NCBI GenBank assembly: GCA_963678675.1
Contig: OY783191.1
Span: forward strand, 24,076,955 to 24,140,954
Reading direction: 5' to 3'
From: Xiphydria camelus
Lineage: Eukaryota; Arthropoda; Insecta; Hymenoptera; Xiphydriidae
Length of the DNA stretch: 64,000 nt
Shown here: positions 33,330 through 44,705 of the stretch, one piece after another
Numbering within the stretch: position 1 is the first letter of the stretch
Layout: each line of letters opens with the position of its first letter
Translations under genes and position numbers: made by a program
The notes under the pieces: generated by a model
The model's input: the letters and a program-made list of their open reading frames with translations, nothing else
What the model was told of the DNA's origin: nothing
Databases searched by the model: none

Positions 33330-34062
33330 GTAAATAAATTTCCAGCACAGCATCGATATTTTGCTGCACCTGTATTCTTCTGGGAGGTCCTAAAATAATT
33401 ATAAAAACCCCATATAGTTCAGCCCTAACAAGTACAATCTTATCGAGCTGTACCTTATCGAGGAGATCTTTCGACGTAATGATTCTGAAATGCTGCTATA
33501 ATGTTTTGCAACATTCGCGAATATATCGAGAAATACCTATATATTATGAGTAAAGGAATGTTTCTAACATACGGTAGTCTTCACGAATATTGTAAAATAT
33601 CGCAGGAATGTTACGGAAAAGTTACTTACAAAAACGTACTTTGCAGGGTGTAAATGGTGATATTTTGTAATTTCCATCGTTACACCAGAGGCAAAGAAGA
33701 GATTAAATAGAAGTGAGGTACATGTATACTTCACGTTTGACAGGTCGGTATATAAATTGAAACTTGTGATAGTATAATGCGAAAGAGAAAAAACTTATAT
33801 CGATAAAGAAAAAATAATAATAAAGTAGTTACTCCATTATTGTAATCCAATAACATTGTATCACTTATTTTTCTGTCACGACTTTAATTGCTGATAGTGA
33901 AGAAAAATCAAATTTATTGGTTGATCCATCCACTATCAACAATCAAAGTCGTGGCAGAAAAATAAGGGATACAATAGAAATGGATTACAATAATAGAGTA
34001 ACTACTTTATTATTATTTTTTCTTTATCGATATAAGCTTTTCCTCTTTCGTATGACAGTCTC
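33330..34062. repeat. R-family repeat inserted in Q
   Basis: It carries R landmarks in both orientations (AATTATAAAAACCCCATATA, ACAGGTCGGTATATAAATTG, GTCGTGGCAGAAAAATAAGG). The palindromic turn is near 33900-33920. It breaks off at the S MITE. Confidence 0.7.
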
Positions 34063-34064
34063 TA

Positions 34065-34318
34065 TCGTCCCCTTCCTGCAAAAAGTCACTAACTAACATA
34101 TTTTGTAAAATTCATCTAACTGGACCTAGAGTAGCTTAATTGTATTAAATCTTTAAATGGTAAAACTCACTAACTGCTAAATGCGTTGAAAGTGAGCATG
34201 CGCGCATCATAAAAAGTCATTAACCGAAATATAATACCGATATTATAGAGCAGAAACTACCTACTAAGTCAGTTGATGATAAATGTTAGTTAGTGACTTT
34301 TTGCAGGAAGGGGACGAT
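34065..34318. mobile_element. S MITE, TCGTCCCCTTCCTGC ends, copy 1
   Basis: TCGTCCCCTTCCTGCAAAAA and its inverse are flanked by TA (34063-34064 and 34319-34320). The inverted repeats are about 36 bases long and include GTCACTAACTAACAT. The interior is unique. Copy 2 lies at 60338-60589. Confidence 0.88.
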
Positions 34319-34319
34319 A

Positions 34320-34545
34320 TGTTGTTACATATATTAACTCGAGACGTTGGAATAGTTTTAAGAAATCCTTTGCATGCACCGCTGAAATTTCGCCCCCTTA
34401 CTCGTAAATAAATTTAATTTAATTATTACCACATCATTTACAGCTTCGATGCTGACCGTACGACTCATTTCAGTCCGAGTAGAACATTAATTGCAAATAT
34501 CATCATAAACATGCCAATGCGAATAAAAATCATCTATTAACTGTT
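34320..34545 (-). pseudogene. Q-family ORF, N-terminal part and upstream region
   Basis: On the minus strand the sequence before the S MITE encodes the start of the Q protein (MSR..SIEAVNDVVIIKL near 34470), followed by LFTSKG and then a frameshift relative to 60188-60337. The rest is upstream flank shared with 60110-60187. Confidence 0.4.
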
Positions 34546-34548
34546 GCA

Positions 34549-34660
34549 GATCAAGTATTCCGTTGTGGTGGGGGTCCTGATTGGTCTACTCGCTAAGATC
34601 CGTATACGTTTCTTAGCGAGTAGACCAATCAGGACCCCCACCGCAATGGAATACTTGATC
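34549..34660. mobile_element. T hairpin (112 bp), copy 1
   Basis: GATCAAGTATTCCGTTGTGG pairs with its inverse over about 50 bases, including GGGGTCCTGATTGGTCTAC. The loop is GATCCGTATACG. It is repeated at 59996-60107. The following 180 bases (to about 34845) contain a third partial arm. Confidence 0.85.
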
Positions 34661-34844
34661 CTGATTGGTCTCTTCGCTGAGTTGCGTACACGCAAAGATA
34701 CGAGTGACTCGAGAAAGGCCCCCCTGATCTCACGGTAGCTGTCAATTCGGGAGATCGAAGCATCTATTAACCTCGAAATCAAGTGTATAAGTGATAAGAT
34801 AATAATTATTCGTGTTTCTTCGGTGAGTTTCCCCAAGTGTTTAA

Positions 34845-35160
34845 AGTAGTTACTCCATTATTGTAATCCAATTCCATTGTATCCCTTATTTTTCTGCCAC
34901 GACTTTGATTGTTGATAGTGGATGGATTAGCTAATAAATTTGATTTTTATTCACTATCAACTATCAAAGTCGTGGCAGAAAAATAAGGGATTCAATGGAA
35001 TTGGATTACAGTAATGTAGTAACTACTTTATTATTATTTTTTGTTTATAGATATAGTCCCTCTTTCGTATTATACTATCCCACAAGTTCGAATTTATATA
35101 CCGACCTGTCAAACGTGAAGTGTACATGTACCTCACTTTTATCTCATTAAGTATTACTGC
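34845..35160. repeat. R-family segment with palindromic turn
   Basis: GTAATCCAATTCCATTGTAT and GTGGCAGAAAAATAAGGGAT face each other around 34945. It continues as R to the palindrome at 35163. Confidence 0.7.
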
Positions 35161-35162
35161 AG

Positions 35163-35897
35163 ACTCTGACATGTCATCTCGTACAGGTGCAACCGAAGAG
35201 GACCTAGCTCATGTCCTGTCCGTAAAAAGATGACTCGATGGACATCGGAGAATGTCAGACTTGTCACCGAGCGCCTATTACCCACGGTACATTTATTGCA
35301 ATATGCGCTTTTCGTTTCAATTGTTCCTGCTTTAAATAACTTTCACTTCTTTCAAAGTATTTACCTTGTACAAACTGTTCATCGTAGGGTGCAGCGATCA
35401 ATGATTGTGACTAATCGTAGACAAATTATTCCTGCGATGATGTTCCAGTTGCAAAGCATACACTAGCAAGTCAGCTTACAGCATCCGATGTTTAGTATCA
35501 ACTTTACCTCTTTTGGAACACCCATCACCCGAGTATAATCACGATTATGTTAATGTTAATCGCAGAATAGACCGTGAGCTCGGGTACATTATCGCAGTAG
35601 TAGTTCGGTACACCGAATTGCCTTTTAGTTTTAATAGATGAACTTGTCTACGACGAGTCGCTAATATCGATCGCTGCCTCCTACCACGAACAGTTCATAA
35701 AAGGTTATTACCTTGAAAGAAGTAAAAGTTATTTAACGCTGGAATAGTTGAAAGGAGAAACGCGTATTGCAATTAATGCACCGTGGATAATAGGCGCTCC
35801 GCGACAAGCCGGACATTCTCCGATGTCCATCGAGTCATCTTTTTACGAACAGGACACGAGCTAGATCCTCTTCGGTTGCACCTGTACGAGATGACAT
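35163..35897. repeat. Imperfect 735-bp palindrome, copy 1
   Basis: ACATGTCATCTCGTACAGGT at the left is mirrored at about 35880. The outer 200 bases of each arm (AAAAAGATGACTCGATGGAC, CGGAGAATGTC) match well, the inner arms (CATCGTAGG.TGCAGCGATC) match less, and the central 150 bases are unpaired. The same structure lies inverted at 58744-59495. Mirror-image open frames of about 78 codons inside it are not supported as genes. Confidence 0.8.
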
Positions 35898-35934
35898 GTG
35901 AGAAAATCGTGAGTCTTCATGAAAATCTTCTAAC

Positions 35935-37075
35935 GTACTCGTTGTGCAGTAATACTTAATGAAATAAAAGTGAGGTACATGTACACTTAACGTTTGACAG
36001 GTCGGTATATAAATTCGAACTTGGGATAGTATAATACGAAAGAGGAAATATATATCGATAAAGAAAAAATAATAATAAAGTGTAGTTACTACATTACTGT
36101 AATCCAATTCCATTGTATCCCTTATTTGTCTGCCGCGGCTGATTGTTGATAGTGAATAAAAATTAAATTTTTTGACTGATCCATCCACTATCAACAATCA
36201 AAGTCGTGGCAGAAAAATAAAGGATACAATAGAATTGGATTACAATAATGTAGTAACTACTTTATTATTATTTTTTCTTTATCGATATATTTCCTCTTTC
36301 GTATTATACTATCAGAGAAGTTCCAATTTATATACCGACCTGTCAAGCGTGAAATGTACATGTACCTCACATTTATTTCATCTCTTCTTCGCCTCTGGTA
36401 TAATCATTTACATCCCACAAAGCACGTTTTTCCAAGTAACTTTTCTGTAACATTCCTGCGATATTTTGAAATATTCGTGAATACTACCGTATGTTAGAAA
36501 TATATATTTCTTGATAAATTCGCGAATGTTGCAAAATATCATAGAAACATTTCGGAATCATTACATCGAAAGATTTCCTCAATAAGATTGTACTTGTCAT
36601 AGCTGAATTATATGGGGTTTTTATAATTATTTTAGGAAGTCCCAGAAGAATACAGATGCAGCATAATATAGATCTGTGCTAGAAAGAATAAGGAATAACC
36701 TTCGACGAGCATTCGGGCTGTGGCAACAGAGGTTAGAATCAGCAGATCATGGCAGGGAGGATATTGAAGGATGAACGCACGTCCATGCACTCGAGGCAGC
36801 AGATCTAACCCACCGAATAAACTAATGCAGCTGGTTCTTGGAACAACAAGTGGCCTCGTTCAAAAGAAACCCCCTCGGGTTCGCCCATGATTTGGAGTCC
36901 TTCTGGGTGGAATTCAATAGCAGTACGTTTATTTCTGTAACAAGTTATAAATAACACAATTATATTCAGTATTTCACTATTTAAAATATACCCAACTTAC
37001 TCTACATAGAAATTAAGAAACTATATTAATCTGAGTTAACTAATTCTATAGATAATAATGACAGAATTATTAAAA
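35935..37075. repeat. R-family segment plus CEPEG block
   Basis: R sequence runs to about 36720. A GC-richer block (36720-36960) then shares CATTCGGGCTGTGGCAACAG, CCCCCTCGGGTTCGC and GGACTCC-type words, in inverse, with 57690-57950. The minus-strand reading includes CEPEGVSFE. The last 100 bases are AT-rich. Confidence 0.65.
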
Positions 37076-37079
37076 GTAA

Positions 37080-38930
37080 TATATTTCCTCTTTCGTATTA
37101 TACTATCACACAAGTTCAAATTTATATACCGACCTGTTAAAAGTGAAGTGTACATGTACCTCACTTCTATTCCATCTCTTCTTCAACTCTGGTGTAACGA
37201 ACGTCAATGAGGAATCACTGATATCGATTAGGGTTCGAGGGTTATTCCTCATTCTTTCTAGGACAGCATCGATATTTTGCTGCACCTGTATTCTTCTGGG
37301 ACTTCCCAAAATAATTATAAAAACCCTACATAATTCAGCCCTGACAAGTACAATCTTATCGAGCTGTACCTTATCGAGGAGATCTTTCGCCGTAATGATT
37401 CCGAAACGTTTCTATGATGTTTTGCAACATTCGCGAATTTATCGAGAAATATATATTTCTAACACATACGGTAGTGTTCATGAATATTGTAAAATATTGC
37501 AGAAATGTTACAGAAAAGTTATGATATTTTATAATTTCTATCGTTACACTAGAGGCGAAGAAGAGATGAAATAGAAGTGAGGTACATGTACACTTCACGT
37601 TTGGCAGGTCGGTATATAAATTGGAACTTGTGTGATAGTATAATACGAAAGATGAAATATATTATTTTTAATAACTCTGTCATTAGAATTGGTTAACTCA
37701 GATTAATATAGTTTCTTAATTTCTACGTTGAGTAAGTTCGGTATATTTTAAATAGTGAAACTGCAAATGATTATGTACAATTTGTTACAGATCGTATGCG
37801 AACCCGAGGGGATTTCTTTCGAACAAGGGATCATCCACTTGTTGCTTCAAGAACCAGTTGCATTAGTTCATTCGGCGAGCTGGATCTGCTGTCTCGAGTG
37901 CATGGACGTGTGCCACTTTAAATGGATATTTTGTAATTTCCATTGTTACATCAGAGGCGAAGAAGAGATGAAATAGAAGTGAGGTACATGTACACTTCAC
38001 GTTTGATAGGTTGGTATATTAATTGGAACTTCTGATAGTATAATACGAAAGAGGAAATATATCGATAAAGAAAAAATAATAATAAAATAGTTACTACATT
38101 ATTGTAATCCAATTCTATTGTATCCTTTATTTTTCTGCCACAACTTTGATTGTTGATAGTAGATGGATCAACCAATAAATTTGATTTTTCTTCACTATCA
38201 ACGATCAAAAATCGTGGCAGAAAAGTAAGGGATACAATGGAATTAGATTACAATAATGTAGTAACTACTTTATTAATATTTTTCCTTTATCGATATATTT
38301 CCTCTTTCGTATTATACTATCAGAAGTTCCAATTTATATACCGACCTATATCAAACGTGAAATGTACATGTACCTCACTTCTATTTCATCTCTTCTTCGC
38401 CTCTGATGTAACGATGGAAATTACAAAATATCCATTTAAAGTGGCACACGTCCATGCACAAGAGACAGCAGATCCAGCTCGCCAAATGAACTAATACAAC
38501 TGGTTCTTGGAACAGCAAGTGGATGATCCTTCGTTCGAAAGAAACCCCCTCGGGTTCGCATACAATCTGTAACAAATTGTAAATAACAATCATATGGGGT
38601 TTTTATAATTATTTTAGGAAGTCCCAGAAGAAAGCAGGTGCAGTAAAATATCGATGCTCTGTGCTACAAAGAATAAGGAATAACCCTCGAACCCTAATCG
38701 GTATCAGCGATTCCTCATTGACTGTCGTTACAACGGAGACAAAGAACAGATGAAATAGAAGTGAGGTACATGTACACTTCAGGTTTGACAGGTCGGTGTG
38801 TAAATTGGAACTTGTAATAATACGAAAGAGGAAATATATCGATAGAGAAAAAATAATGATAAAGTAATTACTTGATTGTTGTGATTCAATTCCATTGCAT
38901 CTCCTACTTTTCTCCCACGGCTTTGATTGT
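37080..38930. repeat. Extra R-family copies in both orientations
   Basis: Three R segments alternate in orientation, with turns near 37600-37650, 38160-38205 and 38590. The CEPEG block (CGAACCCGAGGGG at 37799; inverse at 38550) appears twice more. A minus-strand open frame (37106-37309) reads QVQQNIDAVLERMRNNPRTL and continues to EVHVHFTFNRSVYKFELV. It is an R-element ORF remnant without a recognised family. Confidence 0.65.
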
Positions 38931-39484
38931 GACAGAGAAGAAAAGCCATCGATTCGTCTCGTGCTCGCATGACGCTGAAACAAAAAATAGAATTATCACA
39001 AAGATAATTGTCCTTCCATCGAAAGTGAGGTTAAAGCTGTCAGATGGCAATTAAACTTATCTGATGCTAATTCTTCTGAGATACTGCCGTCTCCTTTCCT
39101 GCTCTTTATGCACAGGCAACCAGAGAAACACAGCACTGCATCCGTTCACTATCCCGATTATCGAAAAAAAACAAACGATTATTAAACTATACGGAGCGTC
39201 TGTCGTATTCACCACTATTGAGATTCATAACTCCGAATACACTGAATTTTTACATTTTATTAACAAGCGCGTCCGAGGATCGAAATAAACGCGAGGTTAA
39301 TCGTTTCGCGAATGGAAATATTTTATTAATTTTGAAAAACAACTAAACATTCAAGGAATATATTCTCTCACACACTCTCACATACATTTGATGGCGTATG
39401 CGTGTGGCCGCATCTGTGTACACATTTCCGACCATGGCCGAATATCGCCGAAGACAGGCGGAATTTTTGTGAGATTTTGACATA
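38930..39484. repeat. Block shared with 57.0-57.55 kb and 20.9-21.2 kb
   Basis: CTGCCGTCTCCTTTCCTGCT, ACTGCATCCGTTCAC, TACGGAGCGTCTGTC and TCACACACTCTCACATACAT are shared, inverted, with 57000-57540. The first half is also at 20985-21150. No ORF is recognised. Confidence 0.75.
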
Positions 39485-39952
39485 CAGGGTGTTCATTTTA
39501 AAACTTACCACCCACGTTATCTGCGTAAAGAGACATATTTCTGAAAATCGCCGAGACACGTCAACAAAATTATTGAGGGGGAACATTTTTTATAAAAATT
39601 CGACGCCCCCCCCCCCTCAACCACCTGACTCCGGGGGCGGTAACCCCAATATTCTTAAATGGAACAGGGGGTCGAGTGATACCTCATTTTAACGTCAAAT
39701 TTGAAAAGTAGGACGTCAAAATGTACACAATTAAAAGCCCTTTAAAATGAGGTATCACTCGACCCCCTGTTCCATTTAAGAATATTGGGGTTACCGCCCC
39801 CGGAGTCAGGTGGTTGAGGAGGGGGGGGGGGCGTCGAATTTTTATAAAAAATGTTCCCCCTCAATAATTTTGTTGACGTGTCTCGGCGATTTTCAGAAAT
39901 ATGTCTCTTTACGCAGATAACGTGGGTGGTAAGTTTTAAAATGAACACCCTG
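39485..39952. mobile_element. 468-bp hairpin, CAGGGTGTTCATTT ends
   Basis: CAGGGTGTTCATTTTAAAAC and its inverse are flanked by TA (39483-39484 and 39953-39954). The arms of about 215 bases are nearly perfect and include a C-run followed by CAACCACCTGACTCCGG. The matching place in the other duplication copy (about 56960) reads CATATATATATTACCC on the inverse strand without the element, an empty site. It was inserted after the large duplication. Confidence 0.9.
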
Positions 39953-40138
39953 TATATATATCGCCCGAGAAATCGGATTCTCTCGAATTTTAGGCGCAAG
40001 GGGCGTGGCTTCGCGTTGCTAAGGAAAAATCTCTGTTAATATGTAACTTACAACATTTACTCTGGTCTCTATCAATAGAGAATAGTCGATTTATATGGCG
40101 TAACTAAGCATAGTTTTGGTTATAACCGTATATTTATT

Positions 40139-40440
40139 GAGAGAATTCGATGTAAAAATTAAGGGGTGCAGGGGGCAGACATTTGTGGTGTAAAGAGACA
40201 CGGGTGCGCTCGCGACTTGAGCGCTGTCGTGTCTGAGCGCGGAACTACTTGAACGAACATGCCGCGAGACACTGCCGTGTCTCTTGATTGAGAAAATTCG
40301 ATGTAAAAATTTAGGGGTGCAGGGGGCAGACATTTGTGGTGTAAAGAGACACGGGTGCTCGCGACATCAGCGCTGTCGTGTCTGAGTGCGAAACTACTTG
40401 AACGAACATGCCGCGAGACACTGCCGTGTCTCTTGATTCC
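40139..40440 (+). repeat. 151-bp tandem duplication with AGAGACACGG inverted ends
   Basis: GAGAATTCGATGTAAAAATT starts units at about 40139 and 40290. Each unit includes AAAGAGACACGGGTG and ends GACACTGCCGTGTCTCTTGA, so each unit contains an inverted-end element of about 110 bases. A single copy is inverted at 56636-56790. Confidence 0.85.
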
Positions 40441-41191
40441 AACCAAACTCTTCAAGATCGAAGGTGTACATTTATCCTAATATCTTGTGGAAGGAAATGC
40501 GGGACGAAAAATAGCACAAGAGCCAGTAGAGTCACTTTCATTAATTAATTTATTAATAATCCACCAGTAATAATGTATAAATGGAAGGTTAAATAACGAA
40601 AATAACGAGGAATAACGTAAAGCTGATAAAACCTTATGAATATAAAATAATCGGACCGTATTGTTACGAGAGTGTTACAATAGGAAAGATGAAAGGATTT
40701 CAGATCAAACTTAATATTATAAAAATATACTTCAAGGAATCACAGATGCATTATGTACAAGGATTAAGAGGGAAAGGATCAAAGGCGACGAGTGATACAG
40801 AAACCGTCTCTAGTTAGAAGAATCCATTGTGATCGAGATTGGCTGCGGCACCAGTGTCGGCGTAAATCGATTACAATACCTGCTTCGAGTCACGTCCACT
40901 TTTTATCCAAAACGCTCAAGGTTCTTCAGCCTATGCTCATGATCTGGGCTGTCAGTTTTTCAGTGAGGCTCCCGTTCTTCTCGACCGTTCATACTCCTGA
41001 CGTGATGCCGCTGTCGGGTGTCACATGAACTCTGCATGATTTGCGACTGGGTGTAGATGGCCCGTTCTCTTGAATTCTTTCCCCGTTGCTAGTACTGGTA
41101 CCATTTCAGGAACCCTTCATGGAGACGAATTCCTCCTCCGTATCGTCACCTCGTCTCTGTCATTTTTCTTCTTCCTTTTACCACACTCTCA

Positions 41192-41404
41192 TTACAAGTC
41201 TTGCTTCGATATTTTATGTTTCCGCCGATACGTCTTTCTCTTACAGCTATCCAAGTCGGTCTTGGACTGCCTTCGCTTTACAACAGTACCCCTGCCGTCG
41301 ACGCTGCTGCTGCTGCTGCTGCTGTCCTTACTGCGACTACGACTCGAGTGTCTGGAATCGTTGTCCACAGGAGCGGCCGCGTATCGCGATCGGCGAGATA
41401 TCAT
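41192..41404 (-). CDS. Ser/Arg-rich short ORF of the V repeat, second copy
   Basis: The 70-residue product is nearly identical to that at 28205-28414, with seven instead of six consecutive Ser in the run, R for Q at residue 7 and L for S near residue 51. The frame and both ends are kept. No function is assigned. Confidence 0.35.
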   Translation of the reverse strand: MISRRSRYAAAPVDNDSRHSSRSRSKDSSSSSSSVDGRGTVVKRRQSKTDLDSCKRKTYRRKHKISKQDL

Positions 41405-41592
41405 TCAGGAGCTGGTGCGGAGTTGAGCAGTGTCGCTAGCTGCTGCTGCTGTTCGTCACTGTTTTCCACGTGGTTTTTCGGCGTCACTGCACTTTTCTTT
41501 CGCACTTCACTCACACTCCTTCTGTCGGCGACTCTGCCGCGTTTTCTTTCCATGCCTTCCAATTTTCACCTTGCTCAGACTTTAATTTTATT

Positions 41593-41796
41593 TCAATTGC
41601 ACCTTTCGTCGCCGAGGCAGAGCTCGACCACTGTGGCGAGGACCACGTTGAAGGTAGCCCCTTCCTCCACGACTGCCAGTCGCATCAGTTTCTCTCTGCA
41701 ATCGTATTCGTCGTTTCGTTCTGCAAGTAGCAGTCGTATTATTCGGTTGAACATCGAAAAAAAACCATAATTATTATGTCTTATCGTTTCAAACAA
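41593..41796 (-). CDS. Conserved short ORF of the V repeat (upstream), second copy
   Basis: The 67-residue product matches 27835-28017 but has an extra LLAERNDEYD-like stretch of seven net codons. It has the same start MFETIRHNN and the same end LCLGDERCN. Confidence 0.3.
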   Translation of the reverse strand: MFETIRHNNYGFFSMFNRIIRLLLAERNDEYDCREKLMRLAVVEEGATFNVVLATVVELCLGDERCN

Positions 41797-42134
41797 TTAC
41801 TCACCATTATTTAAATATTCACAATTTTGAGGTTACACTTCGATCTCCCGAATTTATCTACCTCCCGCTTTTACCATTTCAAACATTTCGCTCGTACGAG
41901 ACGCCATCTTCCAAAGCCAACTCTAACTAAAACACCGCCGAAGTCAAATTTTAGGAAAATTCAGGTCGCTGCACCAGCTCGACTAGCCATTAAACATACG
42001 GTATATAGAATAGATATATTCGGTATAGTCTATAATATAGAATAGATATATGACGCTCGCCCTGCGTCACCTCACTGAACTGCGTCTCAACGTTCGCCTG
42101 GCCTTACCGTATACTTACTGCGCCGAAACTATAG

Positions 42135-42476
42135 TACAAGATCCGAACTAGAGACGTTCTTCACCGATCTGCTTACCGGATGAAAAGTTTTTTTTTTCAA
42201 ACATAATACGTCAATGAACATATCGCGCATGGGTAGGCTAATAAAATATGCTCAAGACTACACTTAAAACTATATAAACTGGTGAGCTGATATGAGCAAT
42301 TTGCACCGATCTGCTTACCAATTAAACTATATATGAAAATAAAGATAATTTTATTGCAAACACGATGGTATAACCCTACCTGCAAAAAATCGGTCATGAA
42401 TCACGGTTGTAAGGCTTTGAAATTTATCGGAGCTAGCCAAGATGCGCGTACTACAGGGAAATTTGCTATAGGACGC
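42135..42476. repeat. W inverted duplicate, left copy
   Basis: It is the inverse of 45545-45875. Shared words are CCGATCTGCTTACC (twice), GGTAGGCTAATAAAATATGC, AATCGGTCATGAATCACGG and GCTAGCCAAGATGCGCGTAC. No ORF is recognised. Confidence 0.85.
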
Positions 42477-42480
42477 AACG

Positions 42481-43564
42481 TAGGAAGTGGGCGCGACGCG
42501 ACGGTTAGATGAGAGAGAGTGCGTACATGCTGCTTCCTCGTACGCGATTGACAAAGATAACACTACTAAAATGCCGAGAAAAAGCGACTACAAGCGACTC
42601 GCTGTTTACATCCCTCAGTTTGCGGAAAAATGCGTGCTCCATTATTACATAAATGTAATGTAGTGTTATCTTTTTCAATGGTTATTTTTTTCAATCAATT
42701 ACTGTTGGATCCCTGATAAAATTATTTTCGTTCAAGATACAACTAACTTTGCATTTTTATTTTTGCCTGTCTGGAGAAGGGACAATTTATTACTTTATGG
42801 CTCTTTCTCGAAAGGACAGAAAAAGGGGAAAAACGTTCTTACCGGGTTTTCGAGTGAAAGTTTTTTCCGAACATGTGATAAACAGACAGTCGAGGCGATG
42901 GCTCATGGGGTGGGTTTGTAACGCATTAAAAATATCTGAAGGTAAAGACGAAATTCTAGACCTTTCCTCTAAGTGAGATTTCATAAGTTGAAATGATAAA
43001 TTGTTAAGAAAAATTCTTCTTGGAGTCTTTGCGTTGTTCAGGTTACTGTTATATAAAATCTGGACACACTCTCTCTCTCTCTTATTCCAGCAACATACAA
43101 GTTTTTGGAAGGCTATAATATTGTATTTGTTGTAATATTGTTATAATATTTGTAAAGATTGTTATTGTATTCATTGTTTTATGATAAAGTTTTTTTTCAC
43201 CGTCAATTTGTTAATGATTTTTTATCGCTCTCTAAAAATGTAATTTTTCTGTTTGTTTGCTGTGGTATTTTTATAGAATAGATAAAATTTATCGAATAAT
43301 TATCACTAACATATTATTATTCTGTAATAAAAATATTAATATTTCCCCATCCATATATTTAATTGAAAATATTTGAAAAATCTTTCTCACATTGTAATAT
43401 TTTATATTTAATTTAAAGTAATTAAAAGTTTACTGGCAGTACCTACTCCATCGTAGTCGCTTTTTCTCGGCATTTTAGTAGTGTTATCTTTGTACGAATA
43501 AGCAGCATGTACGCACTCTCTCTCATCTAACCGTCGCGTCGCGCCCACTTCCTACATTGCGTCC
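42481..43564. mobile_element. 1.08-kb element with GGACGCAA ends
   Basis: GGACGCAACGTAGGAAGTGG and its inverse are each flanked by TATA (42477-42480 and 43565-43568). The terminal repeats extend about 110 bases through GAGAGAGTGCGTACATGCTG and AACACTACTAAAATGCCGAG. The sister of the left flank (inverse of 45545-45570) shows the site without the element. A 75-codon open frame (42749-42976; LMGWVCNALKISEGKDE) has no recognised family. A weak TA/TATA target is inferred. Confidence 0.75.
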
Positions 43565-43568
43565 TATA

Positions 43569-44134
43569 GGCGGCGAGCGAATTTGCTACCAGCGCCACCA
43601 TCGGCGACTTTGTACAGTTTCCACGGGAATGAGTTGACTGCGACGTGCCAGCTGTCAATCCTGTTCCATCGCAACGAGCGACGGAATTAGGAGGGTCGAT
43701 TCGTGCTTCTTGGTAGCATCGACCACAAATAATTCGCTGACTAGAATTAATCGTGTCGTAGGCGAAACGAATATTTCGATAAACATACCTAGATCGTAAA
43801 TGTCGCAGTTCCGAACTTTTCTCCGAAGGTAATTTTAGAGCGATTCGTAGCAAGCCGTCTCTCGCAGTGCCTGCTTCAATAGGTACCGTCACAAAAGCGA
43901 TCCGAGCTGGATTAAGGGGAGGAATGTCGGATGCAGTCGATGGACAATTGGGGAATTTTGATACCTGGTTTATCCAGGAAAGCCATACACTGTTCGCGAT
44001 CGATGTAGAGATTAGATCTAGATTGGCGCGTTACTTAGGTTGCGATGATAGTGAGCGGTAAGAAATGACATAGAAGTCCCCTTGCGACGGAACACATATT
44101 AACACAAACTCAAGTCACTTGATACATTTTGTAA
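43569..44134. other. Unique stretch with unrecognised ORF
   Basis: A minus-strand open frame (43527-43892, 121 codons) begins MTVPIEAGTARDGLLRI and has a Cys pair (ICGRC). Its last part runs into the terminal repeat of the neighbouring element, so it is not a conserved unit. No family is recognised. Confidence 0.3.
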
Positions 44135-44275
44135 ATCGGTCACAACGGCGAAGCGGTAGGTTTTGGCGAATTTAGGCTGTCAATGAGCCCGCAGCCATGC
44201 ACCTTTCCCGGAAGGATTAATTACTGGACGAGTCGTAATGAACCGCTTTCCGCAATATCCATTCTAATAAAAACA
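44135..44275 (+). repeat. U-family dispersed repeat
   Basis: GGCGAAGCGGTAGGTTTTGG, GCACCTTTCCCGGAAGGATT and AATTACTGGACGAGTCG match 63435-63535. Confidence 0.7.
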
Positions 44276-44449
44276 CCGCTATCTATCTTCTTCTATCTTC
44301 CATATACACGTTTAAATAAAAATGTTATATTCATTTCTTCAAGGTCTAACGTCGCGGTCTCACAGGGTCATAAACTGGGCGAGAGCACTACATACCTGTA
44401 TTGTGCATGTGTCACGTCAATGTCGACACGTTGAGACCGCGTCGTAAGA

Positions 44450-44705
44450 TCTCCGAAAGTTCTTTACCGATTGCTTTGAAATTTGGACATATAACGTTGC
44501 ATTCGAATACGCGCGTTTTTCATATATACCTACTCTTTATATACCTACTCCTTAAGGGGGTAAATGAATAAAAATATATCTTTTAAATTTCCGAAAGTTT
44601 TTCACCGATTGCTTTGAAATTTTAATACAACGTTGCATTTGAATACGCACGTTTTTTTTATATATCTACTATCTATATACCAACTCCCTTAAGGGAGTAA
44701 AATAA
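44450..44705 (+). repeat. Two direct units of about 128 bp
   Basis: CCGAAAGTT.TT.ACCGATTG and GCTTTGAAATTT start two units at about 44452 and 44580. Both continue ACGTTGCATT.GAATACGC.C and end CCTTAAGGG.GTAAA. The wording looks like a low-complexity interspersed repeat; I cannot assign it. Confidence 0.8.

Larger units (their letters stand above)
32424..40440 (+). repeat. Left copy of a large inverted duplication
   Basis: The order P, Q, S, T, R, 0.75-kb palindrome, R, CEPEG block, 38.9-39.5 kb block and AGAGACACGG block is found in reverse order and orientation at 56636-62823. Differences are later insertions: extra R sequence at 33330-34062 and 37080-38590 and the hairpin at 39485-39952 here, and the CCCAGGTAG element on the other side. 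Sequence identity in the shared parts looks high by eye. Confidence 0.75.
40445..42098 (-). repeat. V-family repeat, copy 2
   Basis: This is the inverse of 27566-29240. It ends with CAACGTTCGCCTGGCCTTA at 42082-42100. The part near 42000-42055 contains an added AT-rich run (ATAGAATAGATATA twice). It keeps both short open frames on the minus strand. Confidence 0.85.

Noticed and set aside
35230..35466. 78-codon frame beginning MTRWTSENVRLVTERLL, also at 59193-59429
   Set aside because: The conserved frame follows from the inverted duplication. It lies in a palindrome, has no family features, and its mirrored arm is broken.
39402..39692. 96- and 85-codon Pro-rich frames near the C-run
   Set aside because: They are palindrome readings that include a homopolymer run, with no independent support.
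41086..41770. Overlapping plus-strand frames of 117-189 codons
   Set aside because: They are the same antisense shadows in the second V copy.
43527..43892. 121-codon minus-strand frame as a gene
   Set aside because: It extends into the terminal repeat of a mobile element and shows no recognisable domain. It was left as an unassigned open frame.
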